Assembly (NCBI GenBank): GCA_965219515.1
Contig: OZ244776.1
Location: 2,852,001 to 2,916,000, forward strand
DNA from: Ilyomonas sp965219515
Lineage (GTDB): Bacteria > Bacteroidota > Bacteroidia > Chitinophagales > Chitinophagaceae
Length of the DNA: 64,000 nt
Direction: 5' to 3'
A model generated the notes under the pieces. The model made no database searches and was not told where the DNA came from. It saw nothing but the letters and a program-made list of their open reading frames with translations. The position numbers and the translations under genes are program-made. Of this stretch, positions 25,854 to 34,816 are shown piece by piece; position 1 is the first letter of the stretch; each line of letters begins with the position of its first letter.

Positions 25854-26759
25854 TTATAATCCAAACACTTCTTTTGCCATTTTGTAAGTGTTGCAATGCG
25901 CTTCCACAATGGTTCTTACATCGGGAGAATAGCCGCCGCCCATGGCTACGGCAACCGGTATATGATGCTTTGCGCATTGGGTGAATACAATTTCATCGCG
26001 GCGTTTACAATCTGTTACGCTTAGCTTCATCTTCCCGAATTTGTCTGTTGCCAAAACATCTGCGCCGGCTACAAAACACATAAAATCGGGTTTTGCTTTT
26101 TCAATAAGTTCAGGTAATATTTTCTCAATAATATGCAGATAGTCACCACCGCCCGTATCATCGGGCAAGCCAATGTCAAGATCGCTTTTTTCTTTGTGAA
26201 ACGGATAATTGTGCTGCCCGTGTACGCTGAATGTAAACACGCGGTCGTCGCCGTTAAAAATAGATGCGGTGCCGTTTCCCTGATGTACATCAAGATCGGT
26301 GATCAATATCTTTTTTACCCGTTTATGATTCAACAGATAATGGCAGGCAATGGCAAAATCGTTCAACAGACAAAATCCTTCTCCCTTGTTGGCAAAAGCA
26401 TGATGCGTGCCGCCGGCAACATTAAGCGACACGCCGTATTGCAAAGCGTTGAGAGCGCAATCTATTGTGCCTTTGCTGATTTGCATTTCTCTTTTTACAA
26501 GTTGCGCACTTTGCGGAAAACCGATTGCCCGCATTTCCTTTGCGGTTAGTGTGCCGGTTTTCATACGCTGCCAGTAATCGGCCGTATGCGTTTGTAAAAT
26601 AATGTCTTCCGTTACGGGTTCGGGAGAAAAAAGATTGTCCGCTGTAATAACGCCTTCATGCAGCAACTGACCGGGAATCAGCTCATACTTCAGCATCGGA
26701 AAGCGATGATTTTCCGGCAACGGGTGCGCATAAACCGGATCGTAAGCAATGGTAAACAT
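25854..26759 (-). CDS. Histone deacetylase superfamily zinc amidohydrolase
   Basis: 301 residues, full length for bacterial class IV/AcuC-like members. The active-site motifs are intact: NVAGGTHHAFANKGEGFC (tandem His), LITDLDVHQGNGTA (zinc Asp and His), FVAGADVLATDKFG (zinc Asp), and MGGGYSPD near the C-terminus. Bacterial members deacetylate small molecules (polyamines, acetoin-related compounds) or protein lysines; which applies here cannot be told. It is cytosolic, with no same-strand neighbour within 340 bp on either side apart from the IS element. Confidence 0.9.
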   Translation of the reverse strand: MFTIAYDPVYAHPLPENHRFPMLKYELIPGQLLHEGVITADNLFSPEPVTEDIILQTHTADYWQRMKTGTLTAKEMRAIGFPQSAQLVKREMQISKGTIDCALNALQYGVSLNVAGGTHHAFANKGEGFCLLNDFAIACHYLLNHKRVKKILITDLDVHQGNGTASIFNGDDRVFTFSVHGQHNYPFHKEKSDLDIGLPDDTGGGDYLHIIEKILPELIEKAKPDFMCFVAGADVLATDKFGKMKLSVTDCKRRDEIVFTQCAKHHIPVAVAMGGGYSPDVRTIVEAHCNTYKMAKEVFGL

Positions 26760-27103
26760 GCTTTACTATAATTGTTTTATTATCTGCTTACAAGAATACG
26801 CAATAACGATGAGCGAACGCATATAATACCATTGTATATGGAAGATATTGTGATGTGGTAATATTGTGATGTGGTGATGTGGAAGCTAAGCTGACATTGC
26901 GTTTCGGTAACATGATTCAGGCTGTTTTCATTATCAAACGATATTACAATATGCCCAGGCTAAACGTTTATACAATGCAAAAATATGCCCGGCATTACGC
27001 CAGGCATATTTTTATGAGTTGTTTGTTTAGGGTTTGGTAAGAAGTGATGTGGCAAATGAAAAATTTTCATACCACATTTCATACTTCGTCCTTTTAACAT
27101 GCA
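26760..27103. other. 344-bp intergenic region with short tandem and dispersed repeats
   Basis: Around 26838-26884 the words GATATTGTGATGTGG and TAATATTGTGATGTGGTGA repeat in tandem. The following 40 bp (GAAGCTAAGCTGACATTGCG at 26881-26900) closely match an inverted copy behind the delta-60 genes near 12940. It is a copy of the dispersed repeat family described in the findings. No gene was seen. Confidence 0.5.
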
Positions 27104-27643
27104 CTATTGCTTTGCGCTCACGGGCGGCTTGCCGCCTTTTGGAACAAATACCAACGCCGCGCTGTTCATGCAATAACGCTTGCCGGTAGGCGCCGGACCA
27201 TCATCAAATACATGCCCGAGGTGAGAACCGGTTTTGCTGTCCACCACTTCAATTCTTGTTTCACCATAGCTGTTATCTTTTACCAGTTTCACAGCATCTT
27301 TATTGATGGGTGCATAAAAACTTGGCCAACCGGTACCGCTGTTAAACTTGGTATCGCTGCTAAAAACCGGTTGCAGCGATGCGGCGGAATAATACGTGCC
27401 GGGCTCATAAAAATGGTCGTACTTACCGGTAAAAGCCCGCTCTGTTCCCTGCTCGCGCAAAATATTGTATTGCTGTGGCGATAGCATCGCTTTCCATTCG
27501 GCGTCGGTATGTTCTACCGGATAACTGTTTTTACTGCCTGTTGTTTGCGGCTCGGGATGGTTTGCATTTTTTGTTTGCGCCTGGCTGCACTGGCTGAATA
27601 ACAAAACCGAAAATGCGGCAGCCATAAAAAATCTGTATTGCAT
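27104..27643 (-). CDS. msrB: Peptide-methionine (R)-S-oxide reductase, exported lipoprotein form
   Basis: 179 residues. An N-terminal lipoprotein-type signal (FSVLLFSQCSQAQ, lipobox Cys19) precedes a full SelR/MsrB domain: NSGTGWPSFYAP, GSHLGHVFDDGP and the catalytic cysteine in RYCMNSAALVFVP. The usual zinc-binding CxxC pairs are absent (the first position reads YYSAASLQPVF, and SGTGWPSF replaces SGCGWPSF), so this is the zinc-free type. It reduces methionine-R-sulfoxide in periplasmic or outer-membrane proteins and needs an electron donor not encoded nearby. Confidence 0.92.
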   Translation of the reverse strand: MQYRFFMAAAFSVLLFSQCSQAQTKNANHPEPQTTGSKNSYPVEHTDAEWKAMLSPQQYNILREQGTERAFTGKYDHFYEPGTYYSAASLQPVFSSDTKFNSGTGWPSFYAPINKDAVKLVKDNSYGETRIEVVDSKTGSHLGHVFDDGPAPTGKRYCMNSAALVFVPKGGKPPVSAKQ

Positions 27644-27797
27644 ATTATATCTGTTTTTTAGTTTTTGTCAGACATACAATATACGATAAAAGTTATGCCG
27701 GATTGGTTAAACAGGTGTAAAAAGAGTATCACAAGTTTATCCGGTAATAGTACGTAATAGCTTGCTTAACGTAAGTTCATTAAATAAAAAAAATTGC

Positions 27798-29000
27798 CTA
27801 ATGTGTACATATCTTATCAGCAAAGCTGAAATGTTTAAATCGGGCGGGAAGAAAATTTTTTTCATTCACAAAGCCTTCTAAAGCAAAGATGCCAACGTAT
27901 TTTGGCTGAAAAAATATGTCTTTAGCCAGAACTTCTTTAAAGGCAAAGTTATTTGCCTGCCCTGTGGCATAAAGAAAACGATAGTATGTGCCGTTTTTCT
28001 CAATCCGCAACGCTGATTTCTTAAGATTGTTTGTCACCAATGAATCTTGTCCTGCGCCAATGCTGAATACAGGCAGATGAATGATTTCCTCCGGGTTATT
28101 GGCATCCTTTCCACTCGATGTGATTCCTTGCACGATAATTTCTTTCGGCCTGTTATAACCACCAAAAAAATCATTGTAGGCAAAAGAAAGCCGCAAGCTT
28201 TTCCCTTTGAAATTGCTGTCTTCCAACATTAATATTCCTGCTTGTTGCCAGCGGTGCATCGGAACAAAACTATCCAGTTGCACTTCTGTTGTAAAACAAT
28301 CTGAAGGTATTTTTCTAAGCAACAAGTTTCTGATGTTTGGTTCATGGGCAGAATCTGCCCAGTTATCGCCTGTCAACGTGTATAAAGTAAGATGCGCTGG
28401 CATTTCGTTCCGTTTATTCCACCACTGTTTGTCTTCCGATTGCAGAAACCAGCCATTGGCTTGCAATGAATCAGTATCTACGTTATGAAAATCATCTGTA
28501 AATGACCGGTTTTTTTTCATGGTGAAAAAATAAATGGCTGACAGTAAGATAACTACGACAATAATACCTGTAAACAAGAATGTCTTCCTATAACTTTTTG
28601 CGGCAATCATCGTCTTTTCGGTTGTCGCTTCTCTTACTTCAGGCTCAGATCTTTTTTTTGCAGCCAGATGATTGCGATATTGAAACCAGTAAGGAAAATG
28701 CGATTCTTTTTCTTTTCTTCTGGTTTCATCGGTATAGGGCGCATTAAGCACATATCTGGCTAACGTATCTAAAGTAGCGGCAGAGGGTTTTTCGGGTTTG
28801 GCTTCCTTAAGATTAACAACATAAGAAGAATAATTTTTCAGACTTTTTGCACCAATCACAAGCCCGGTTTTGTCGAATATCTCATTACTAAAATGTCTGC
28901 ATTCCGTTTCTGAAAGAGTGTTATGCAAGTGAGTGCCGAAGCATTTTTCAAATGCTTCTTTAAATAAATTGATGAACACTTCGTTTGTTGTTTCCTGCAT
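27798..29000 (-). CDS. Single-pass membrane protein with C-terminal concanavalin-like beta-sandwich domain, unknown function
   Basis: 400 residues. The N-terminal 150 residues are cytoplasmic and include a helical segment (LSETECRHFSNEIFDKTGLV). One membrane segment lies around residues 155-180 (TFLFTGIIVVVILLSAIYFF). The extracytoplasmic part from about 185 reads like a DUF1349/GH43-C2-type beta-sandwich: NGWFLQSEDKQWWNKRNEMP, then FTTEVQLDSFVPMHRWQQAG, GILMLEDSNFKGKSLRLSFA, and a C-terminal YVGIFALEGF. It may sense a glycan and signal inwards, but no catalytic residues are evident. It is divergent from the DUF5020 gene at 29158. Confidence 0.55.
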   Translation of the reverse strand: MQETTNEVFINLFKEAFEKCFGTHLHNTLSETECRHFSNEIFDKTGLVIGAKSLKNYSSYVVNLKEAKPEKPSAATLDTLARYVLNAPYTDETRRKEKESHFPYWFQYRNHLAAKKRSEPEVREATTEKTMIAAKSYRKTFLFTGIIVVVILLSAIYFFTMKKNRSFTDDFHNVDTDSLQANGWFLQSEDKQWWNKRNEMPAHLTLYTLTGDNWADSAHEPNIRNLLLRKIPSDCFTTEVQLDSFVPMHRWQQAGILMLEDSNFKGKSLRLSFAYNDFFGGYNRPKEIIVQGITSSGKDANNPEEIIHLPVFSIGAGQDSLVTNNLKKSALRIEKNGTYYRFLYATGQANNFAFKEVLAKDIFFQPKYVGIFALEGFVNEKNFLPARFKHFSFADKICTH

Positions 29001-29157
29001 AACTTATATTCCTTGCTTATCCGTTTTGTTTCTTAATCATTTCCGGTATAATTCTATAAAATTCCATCCTGTTTCCCAACTCTGGCCTTTGAGAACTTCA
29101 ATTTTACAGTTCTGTTTTCTGCATCTCTACTCGTTGCCAAATTTCAAAGTCAAATAT

Positions 29158-29895
29158 ATGAAATGGTTACTCCTGCTTATTTATTGTATTGTTAGTCATG
29201 TTACATTTTCACAAACGCTTCAATTGCATTACGATGCGCGCCACACACTTGATCCGAAACACACCAAGCGTAACTTCGTTTCGCTTTATTTTGAATATTT
29301 TAAAATGCAGGATTCGGGTCATTCCTATATGAAACCCGGCTCCTTCCTGCTGAAGACGCAGGCAGATTTTTGGGGGAAGAACAACAACATGGGACAGCTT
29401 TATTTGCAAGCCTCGCAAACAGTCCGGTTCTGGCAACCGAAAGTATTTATAAACCTTCAGTACAATGGCGGGTTAGGCATTACAGAGCCAAAGGAATATA
29501 GTTATTACATCACCAACACATATTCTGCAGGCATCAGTTATCCATTCAGATGGAAAAATACTTACCTAAGTAGCGTATTAAATTACAAATACCTTCCTTA
29601 TCATAAAAAAAGCCACGATTTCTTATATACAATGTATTGGTACAATGGTTTATGGAATTATAAAGCAGAATTAGCCGGTGATTTTTCTATCTGGACAGAA
29701 AATAAAAACCATGGTGATGACTATACGAAAGATTTGCACGGCAAACGGTTTTATTTTTTCGCCGAGCCGCAATTCTGGTATAAGATAAATTCTGCCTTTA
29801 GCGCTGGTACCAAAGTCAATATGAATTATCATGTATTAACAACAAATTCCGTTTTCCAGATTTATCCAACCATAGCGCTGAAATGGAAACTGTAA
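29158..29895 (+). CDS. DUF5020 family outer-membrane protein (Tsx-like barrel)
   Basis: 245 residues from the ATG at 29158, chosen because a signal peptide starts there (MKWLLLLIYCIVSHVTFSQT); the frame is open further upstream but without signal character. The body has repeated aromatic-rich beta-strands (LQLHYDARHTLD, YFEYFKMQDSGHSYMKPGSF, WGKNNNMGQLYLQASQTVRF). It ends in a strand with terminal aromatic pattern (PTIALKWKL), as in outer-membrane barrels of the nucleoside-channel Tsx-like DUF5020 family. Substrate unknown. The convergent threonine aldolase gene ends 4 bp away. Confidence 0.75.
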   Translation: MKWLLLLIYCIVSHVTFSQTLQLHYDARHTLDPKHTKRNFVSLYFEYFKMQDSGHSYMKPGSFLLKTQADFWGKNNNMGQLYLQASQTVRFWQPKVFINLQYNGGLGITEPKEYSYYITNTYSAGISYPFRWKNTYLSSVLNYKYLPYHKKSHDFLYTMYWYNGLWNYKAELAGDFSIWTENKNHGDDYTKDLHGKRFYFFAEPQFWYKINSAFSAGTKVNMNYHVLTTNSVFQIYPTIALKWKL

Positions 29896-29898
29896 CAA

Positions 29899-30930
29899 TC
29901 AGACTTTATTTGCCAGTGTTTCTATTTTTTTGCAAAAGCTGTCAATATGTTCGGGTTGCAAATCGAAAGAACACATCCATCTTACTTCGTTGATGGTTTC
30001 GTCCCACACATAAAACGGCAGCACGCTTTGCAGCGGCTCGTTCCAGGCTGGCGGAATGATGGCAAACACGGCATTGGTATCAACAGGTTGTGTAATTTTT
30101 ATCTCCTTGTACTGCTGTAAACGGCCGGCAAGCAACTGCGCCATGTTGTTGGTGTGCATCGCAATATCGCGCCATAGATTATTTTTTAGCATCGCTTCAA
30201 ACTGGCAACTAATGAAGCGCATTTTGGAAGCCAGTTGCATACTTCGTTTTAATAAAAACCGGCTGTCTTCATACAATTCTTTATCTAAGAAAACAACGGC
30301 TTCGCCAAACATAAGTCCGGCTTTCGTGCCGCCGAGCGATATGATGCCGGCGCCCGCCGTCACAGCTTCCAGTGTTGTTTCCAAAGCCGCGGCCGCATTA
30401 AACAAACGGGCGCCATCTATATGAATATACAGGTTGTTGCTTTTTGCCATCGCTACCAGCACTGCCATTTCGTGAGGCGTATAAACGGTGCCATATTCGG
30501 TGGGCTGCGTAATGGTTAACACCTTTGCCTGCGGATAATGCGTGTCGCCAATGCGTGTGATAGCCTGCGCCAACGCTTCGGGTATTATTTTACCGTTTTT
30601 CGTTTGCACGGGCAGCAAGCGACAACCCGTAAAGGCTTCCACAGCCGTAGATTCGCTGGCAAGCACGTGCGCCAGATCGGAACAAAGAACGGCGTGAAAA
30701 GAGCGCGTCATTACACTTAACGAAAACACATTGGCGCCGGTGCCGTTACAAACAAAATGCACGTCTGCCTGCTCGCCGAAGTGTTGCCTGATTTGTTGAA
30801 TGGCAGCCATCGAATACGGATCGTTTCCATAAGATGTTACGTGCCCGGTGTTGGCATTTATAATGGCTTGCAGAATGGCAGGATGGATGCCTGCGTAATT
30901 TTCGCTTGCCAGCGATAGCGTATTGCTCAT
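29899..30930 (-). CDS. Low-specificity threonine aldolase (PLP-dependent beta-eliminating lyase family)
   Basis: 343 residues from the ATG at 30930; 37 more codons are open upstream but are encoded by the dispersed intergenic repeat and have no family character. Motifs of the fold-type I aldolase: SENYAGIHPAIL, GNDPYSMAAIQQIR, FVCNGTGANVFSL, QPTEYGTVY, IHIDGARLFNAAAAL (PLP Asp) and SLGGTKAGLMFGEAVVF (Schiff-base Lys). It cleaves threonine or allo-threonine to glycine and acetaldehyde in the cytosol. Confidence 0.88.
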   Translation of the reverse strand: MSNTLSLASENYAGIHPAILQAIINANTGHVTSYGNDPYSMAAIQQIRQHFGEQADVHFVCNGTGANVFSLSVMTRSFHAVLCSDLAHVLASESTAVEAFTGCRLLPVQTKNGKIIPEALAQAITRIGDTHYPQAKVLTITQPTEYGTVYTPHEMAVLVAMAKSNNLYIHIDGARLFNAAAALETTLEAVTAGAGIISLGGTKAGLMFGEAVVFLDKELYEDSRFLLKRSMQLASKMRFISCQFEAMLKNNLWRDIAMHTNNMAQLLAGRLQQYKEIKITQPVDTNAVFAIIPPAWNEPLQSVLPFYVWDETINEVRWMCSFDLQPEHIDSFCKKIETLANKV

Positions 30931-31184
30931 AGGTAAAAGATAGCAAACCGCAAATGTAAAAGACGAAACGAGATATATCAATCGGATATTGAAGATATTT
31001 GATATTCTGATGTTGAAAGTGAAACTGAGACTATGTGTCAATCTCCATTATCAAAGTGTTCTTTATCCAAACGGCATAACTTCTCCGAGGTAAGAACACG
31101 GGCGCATTGGCTAAGTATTCTATTCGTAAACTGGTCTTGTTTCCGTTGTAGAAAGAAGCGAATCAGATATCGCAGAGTAACAAC

Positions 31185-31224
31185 AAATAAGCTCCGGATA
31201 TTGCAATAAATCCGGAGCTTATTT
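31185..31224. terminator. Rho-independent terminator behind rmlA
   Basis: A perfect 14-bp stem (31185-31198 with 31211-31224), GC-rich at the loop side and AT-rich outside, around a 12-base loop. It lies 19 bp past the rmlA stop. The threonine aldolase gene starts some 250 bp beyond it, so this ends the rml transcript. Confidence 0.8.
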
Positions 31225-31243
31225 AATATGCAAATGTTTTATT

Positions 31244-32101
31244 TTACTTCACACCTTTCAAATAAGTGCCATAGCCGCTTTTGGCATACAGCTCTGCCTG
31301 CACCATCAATTGCTCATGCGTAATGAAACCCATTTTATAGGCAATCTCTTCAATACAGCCGATTTTTGTTCCCTGCCGTTTTTCTATCACGCGCACATAT
31401 TCGGTGGCATCACTTAACGAATCGAACGTGCCGGTATCAAGCCAGGCAAAGCCGCGGTTCATTACGCCAACATACAGTTTATTACGTTCCAGATACACTT
31501 TATTTACATCGGTAATTTCATATTCCCCGCGCGGAGAAGGTGCTATGTTTTTGGCAATGGTTACTACTTCATTATCATAAAAATACAAGCCCGGCACGGC
31601 ATAGCGGCTTTTTGGACTGGCAGGTTTTTCTTCGATAGACAAGGCTTTGAAATCTTCGTCAAAATCTACTACGCCATAGCGTTCAGGATCGCTTACTTCG
31701 TAGGCGAAAATGGCGGCGCCATCTACGTTATTGAATGATTGCAACAATTTGCTGAAATCGGGTCCGTAAAATATATTATCGCCCAATACCAGCGCCACTT
31801 TGCTATTGCCGATAAACGGTTCGCCAATCACAAACGCCTGCGCCAACCCTTTCGGTTTTTCCTGCACGGCATACGAAAATGAACAACCAATGGCAGCACC
31901 ATCGCCTAACAGACGCTGAAACTGCGCGGAATCTTCGGGCGTGGTAATGATAAGAACCTCTTTAATTCCTGCCAGCATCAATACTGACAGCGGATAGTAA
32001 ATCATTGGCTTATCGTATACCGGCATAATTTGCTTGCTGATGCCTTTGGTAATGGGGTAAAGGCGCGTGCCGGAACCGCCGGCAAGGACGATTCCTTTCA
32101 T
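31244..32101 (-). CDS. rmlA: Glucose-1-phosphate thymidylyltransferase
   Basis: 285 residues from the ATG at 32101 (MKGIVLAGGSGTRLYPITKG). The frame is open 23 codons further up, but that stretch is a repeat element (32104-32160), so the ATG at 32101 is preferred. It carries the nucleotidyltransferase signature GGSGTRLYP, then SKQIMPVYDKPMIYYPLSVL, ALVLGDNIFYG, SIEEKPASPKS and RGFAWLDTGTFDSL. It makes dTDP-glucose from dTTP and glucose-1-phosphate, first step to dTDP-L-rhamnose. It is last of the same-strand series rmlB-rmlC-rmlA; no rmlD is seen in this window. Confidence 0.96.
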   Translation of the reverse strand: MKGIVLAGGSGTRLYPITKGISKQIMPVYDKPMIYYPLSVLMLAGIKEVLIITTPEDSAQFQRLLGDGAAIGCSFSYAVQEKPKGLAQAFVIGEPFIGNSKVALVLGDNIFYGPDFSKLLQSFNNVDGAAIFAYEVSDPERYGVVDFDEDFKALSIEEKPASPKSRYAVPGLYFYDNEVVTIAKNIAPSPRGEYEITDVNKVYLERNKLYVGVMNRGFAWLDTGTFDSLSDATEYVRVIEKRQGTKIGCIEEIAYKMGFITHEQLMVQAELYAKSGYGTYLKGVK

Positions 32102-32103
32102 GT

Positions 32104-32160
32104 TGCTCCCATTCCCTGAAGGGGAGTTTGAACCCCTGTCCCCTAAAGGGGTATTTAAAT
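32104..32160. repeat. Palindromic CCCTTTAGGGG-type intergenic repeat between rmlC and rmlA
   Basis: The segment contains paired words CCCTGAAGGGGAGTT and CCCCTAAAGGGG, each near-palindromic. Short elements of this make-up are, from general knowledge, scattered between genes in many Bacteroidota genomes. Here it lies in the 79-bp rmlC-rmlA gap and happens to be open in frame with rmlA, which would tempt a gene caller to extend that protein. Confidence 0.6.
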
Positions 32161-32180
32161 CATTACTCATGTTGATATAC

Positions 32181-32729
32181 TTATAACGGTTGAATGTCTT
32201 TGAGTGGTGGATTTACCAGGTCTTTGTCTGATAAGATTAATTCACTTTCAGATAAGCGCCAGTTGATGGCCAGTTGCGGGTCGTTGTACATTAGTCCGCC
32301 TTCGGCGGCTTTGTTGTAAAAGTTATCGCATTTGTAAAAGAAAGTCGCCGCATGGCTCAGCACTACAAAACCATGCGCAAAGCCGCGCGGAACAAAGAAC
32401 TGCGTATGCGACGAATCGGTTAGTTCAACCGCGAAATGCCGGCCGTAGGTTGGCGATTCTTTGCGCAAATCGACCGCCACATCCAATACAGAACCCTGCA
32501 GTACGCGAACCAGTTTTGCCTGCGCCGCATGGCCATTTTGAAAATGCAGACCGCGCAATACGCCTTTGGTGGAAGATGATTGATTGTCCTGCACAAAATG
32601 AACCTCAAGCCCCGTTAATTCTTTAAATTTTTGCTGGTTAAAACTTTCAAAGAAATAGCCGCGGCTGTCTGTAAAAATGGTATCATGTATAAGGTAGCAA
32701 TCTTTGAGCGGTGTTTGTTCTACTTTCAT
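32181..32729 (-). CDS. rmlC: dTDP-4-dehydrorhamnose 3,5-epimerase
   Basis: 182 residues from the ATG at 32729 (MKVEQTPLKDCYLIHDTIFT). Cupin fold with family motifs: DSRGYFFESFNQQKF, FVQDNQSSSTKGVLRGLHFQ (catalytic His in RGLHFQ), KLVRVLQGSVLDVAVDLRKE, FFVPRGFAHGFVVLS and FYNKAAEGGLMYNDP. It epimerises C3 and C5 of dTDP-4-keto-6-deoxyglucose. It lies between rmlB (149 bp upstream) and rmlA on the same strand. The gap upstream contains AGCTATCAGC-type repeats. Confidence 0.96.
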   Translation of the reverse strand: MKVEQTPLKDCYLIHDTIFTDSRGYFFESFNQQKFKELTGLEVHFVQDNQSSSTKGVLRGLHFQNGHAAQAKLVRVLQGSVLDVAVDLRKESPTYGRHFAVELTDSSHTQFFVPRGFAHGFVVLSHAATFFYKCDNFYNKAAEGGLMYNDPQLAINWRLSESELILSDKDLVNPPLKDIQPL

Positions 32730-32739
32730 AAATCTCAAT

Positions 32740-32800
32740 TTAGCGATCAGCTTTAAGCGATCAGCTATCAGCCTTGAGCGAACAGCGTCAGGCTTTGCAT
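32740..32800. repeat. Degenerate GATCAGCTnnnAGC repeats between rmlB and rmlC
   Basis: Words such as GCGATCAGCTTTAAGCGATC and GATCAGCTATCAGC recur within 40 bp. A similar cluster occurs at 46130-46170 (GGTCAGCTATCAGCTATCAG), in front of the DinB gene. It is a low-complexity dispersed intergenic repeat, function unknown. Confidence 0.5.
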
Positions 32801-32878
32801 TTTATATTTAAACTTGTATCTCTAAAAGAACAGTAACTTTTTTTCTGCTCTTCATACCTCATACCTGATAGATGATAG

Positions 32879-33934
32879 CTATCTGTTGCTGTATTGTTCT
32901 TCGTAATAATGCTGGTATTCGCCGGAGGTTACATTAGCCAGCCATTCTTTATTCTGCAGATACCAGTCAATGGTCTGGCTCAGGCCTTCTTCAAACGTTA
33001 CACTGGGTTTCCAGCCCAATTCCTGATTGATTTTTGTGGCATCAATGGCATAGCGCAAATCGTGGCCGGGTCTGTCTTTCACATACGCAATCAGTTGCTC
33101 ACTTTCGCCTTTTGCCCTGCCTAATTTTTCATCCATCAAACGGCACATCAGCTTTACGAGGTCAATATTTTTCCATTCGTTAAACCCGCCGATGTTGTAG
33201 GTTTCGCGGTTTTTTCCTTCATGAAAAACAAGATCAATGGCGCGGGCATGATCTTTTACAAACAGCCAGTCGCGCGTATTATCACCTTTGCCATACACCG
33301 GCAAGGGTTTTTTATGAATGATATTGTTGATAAATAACGGAATGAGCTTTTCGGGAAAATGATTGGGTCCGTAATTGTTGCTGCAATTGGTAATCACAAC
33401 CGGCAATCCGTATGTTTCGCTGTACGCGCGCACAAAATGATCGCTCGCGGCTTTGCTGGCCGAATACGGCGAGTTGGGAGAATACGGCGTGGTTTCGGTA
33501 AACATGCCTTCATTGCCCAGTGTGCCATACACTTCGTCGGTAGAAATATGGTAAAAGCGATGCCCCGTATAATCTTGTTTCCAGTATTCTTTTGCGGCAT
33601 GAAGCAGGTTAACGGTGCCCACAATATTGGTATAAATAAAATCGAGCGGCGCCACAATCGAGCGGTCAACGTGGCTTTCGGCAGCTAAGTGAATCACATC
33701 GGTTGCTTCATATTTTTCAAATACTTTTTTTACCGCTCCGGCATCCAGAATGTTTATTTTTTCGAAAAAATAATTGGGCTTGTCTTCAATGTCTTTCAGA
33801 TTTTCCAGATTGCCGGCATAGGTAAGCGCATCAAGATTGATAATGGTATCACCGGGATATTTGTTCACAAACAACCTGACTACATGCGAGCCAATGAAAC
33901 CGGCGCCTCCGGTGATGATAATTTTTTTAGACAT
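32879..33934 (-). CDS. rmlB: dTDP-glucose 4,6-dehydratase
   Basis: 351 residues. An extended short-chain dehydrogenase with the NAD motif GGAGFIGSHVV at the N-terminus, catalytic YHISTDEVYGTLG (Thr-Asp-Glu), Tyr-Lys pair in YSASKAASDHFVRAY, NCSNNYGP, and DNTRDWLFVKDHARAI. It converts dTDP-glucose to dTDP-4-keto-6-deoxyglucose in the cytosol, second step of the rhamnose pathway, and is followed on the same strand by rmlC and rmlA. The products feed surface polysaccharide, consistent with kdsA and the glycosyltransferase fragment elsewhere in the window. Confidence 0.97.
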   Translation of the reverse strand: MSKKIIITGGAGFIGSHVVRLFVNKYPGDTIINLDALTYAGNLENLKDIEDKPNYFFEKINILDAGAVKKVFEKYEATDVIHLAAESHVDRSIVAPLDFIYTNIVGTVNLLHAAKEYWKQDYTGHRFYHISTDEVYGTLGNEGMFTETTPYSPNSPYSASKAASDHFVRAYSETYGLPVVITNCSNNYGPNHFPEKLIPLFINNIIHKKPLPVYGKGDNTRDWLFVKDHARAIDLVFHEGKNRETYNIGGFNEWKNIDLVKLMCRLMDEKLGRAKGESEQLIAYVKDRPGHDLRYAIDATKINQELGWKPSVTFEEGLSQTIDWYLQNKEWLANVTSGEYQHYYEEQYSNR

Positions 33935-34062
33935 AACGGTTATCTCTGTTTTGCGGGATGAAAAGCAAAATGAAAACGGCGTAAAAGTAAATGTTTTGCG
34001 TGCGGATTAAAACCGAAAGATTAATATTCAAATAAAGTAAGCCGGAGCAGGATTGCCAAAAA

Positions 34063-34677
34063 TTACAAGCCAAGCTGCTGCAGCGATACGGAAGGCAATA
34101 AGTGAACCGTTTGCAAACCGGCTTTCTGCGCGCCTTCTACATTGGGCAACGTATCATCAATAAATAATGTTTCGGATGCCGACAGGTTTTGCCCGTTCAG
34201 CACGTATTGATACGCTTCTACATAAGGCTTGCGCAAACCCATTTCGTGCGAATAATAGGCTTTGATAAAATAGTCGTCAAAGTTGTTTTTGCCGGTTTGC
34301 TGTTTATAAATATTCATAAAAGCTTTGTGATGAATGGCATTGGTATTAGAAAGTAAAAACACTTTGTATTTATGCCTGATGTCATCGAGCCAAGCCAGTC
34401 TGTCTAAATAAAAGCTGCCAAGCAGCGCATTCCACGAGTCTTCGATCTGCTCGTCTTTCAGCGTGGTATTGGTATGATTGCGAAAGGTATTGTAAAACTC
34501 TTCGGCGTTGAGCTTGCCGGTTTCTAACATCTCAAACATATCGGACGCATGGCTTTGCGTATAAAATTCATTAAACCCCTGCACCCGCAGATCGGTAAAA
34601 GCTTTCAGCGTTTTATGATAATCTATCTGAATAAAAACACCGCCCATATCGAAAATGATATTTTTTACATTTTGCAT
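34063..34677 (-). CDS. HAD superfamily (subfamily IA) phosphatase
   Basis: 204 residues. HAD motifs: IIFDMGGVFIQID (I; the second acidic residue of the usual DxD is replaced by Gly, as in the epoxide-hydrolase N-terminal/YihX-like branch), VFLLSNTNAIHH (II), MGLRKPYVEAYQYVL (III, Lys) and ETLFIDDTLPNVEGAQKAG (IV). YihX-type members dephosphorylate alpha-glucose-1-phosphate or other sugar phosphates; the substrate here is unknown. It lies 128 bp upstream of rmlB on the same strand and could belong to that unit. Confidence 0.85.
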   Translation of the reverse strand: MQNVKNIIFDMGGVFIQIDYHKTLKAFTDLRVQGFNEFYTQSHASDMFEMLETGKLNAEEFYNTFRNHTNTTLKDEQIEDSWNALLGSFYLDRLAWLDDIRHKYKVFLLSNTNAIHHKAFMNIYKQQTGKNNFDDYFIKAYYSHEMGLRKPYVEAYQYVLNGQNLSASETLFIDDTLPNVEGAQKAGLQTVHLLPSVSLQQLGL

Positions 34678-34770
34678 AGCGGCAAAAATAGTAGGTTCCG
34701 GTTTGTTTTTCCTGTTGGAAAATAACCTGTTTTCTCTATTTTCGCGCTCCCGAATCTAAAAACGGATTCA

Positions 34771-34816
34771 GGACCTATAGGTCAGCTGGTTAGAGCACCT
34801 GACTGATAATCAGGAG
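34771..34816 (+). pseudogene. Truncated tRNA-Ile(GAT), 5' part only
   Basis: The bases read as acceptor 5' strand (GGACCTA), a D-arm and the complete anticodon arm CCTGA-CTGATAA-TCAGG with anticodon GAT. After CAGGAG the sequence leaves the tRNA pattern: no T-arm and no 3' acceptor strand. The D-stem also has a mismatch (GGTC facing GAGC). It is therefore a non-functional remnant, not a working gene. Mobile DNA begins about 115 bp further on. Confidence 0.8.

Noticed and set aside
26838..26884. Tandem GATATTGTGATGTGG words as a CRISPR-like or VNTR locus
   Set aside because: Only two or three degenerate units, better explained as part of the dispersed intergenic repeat.
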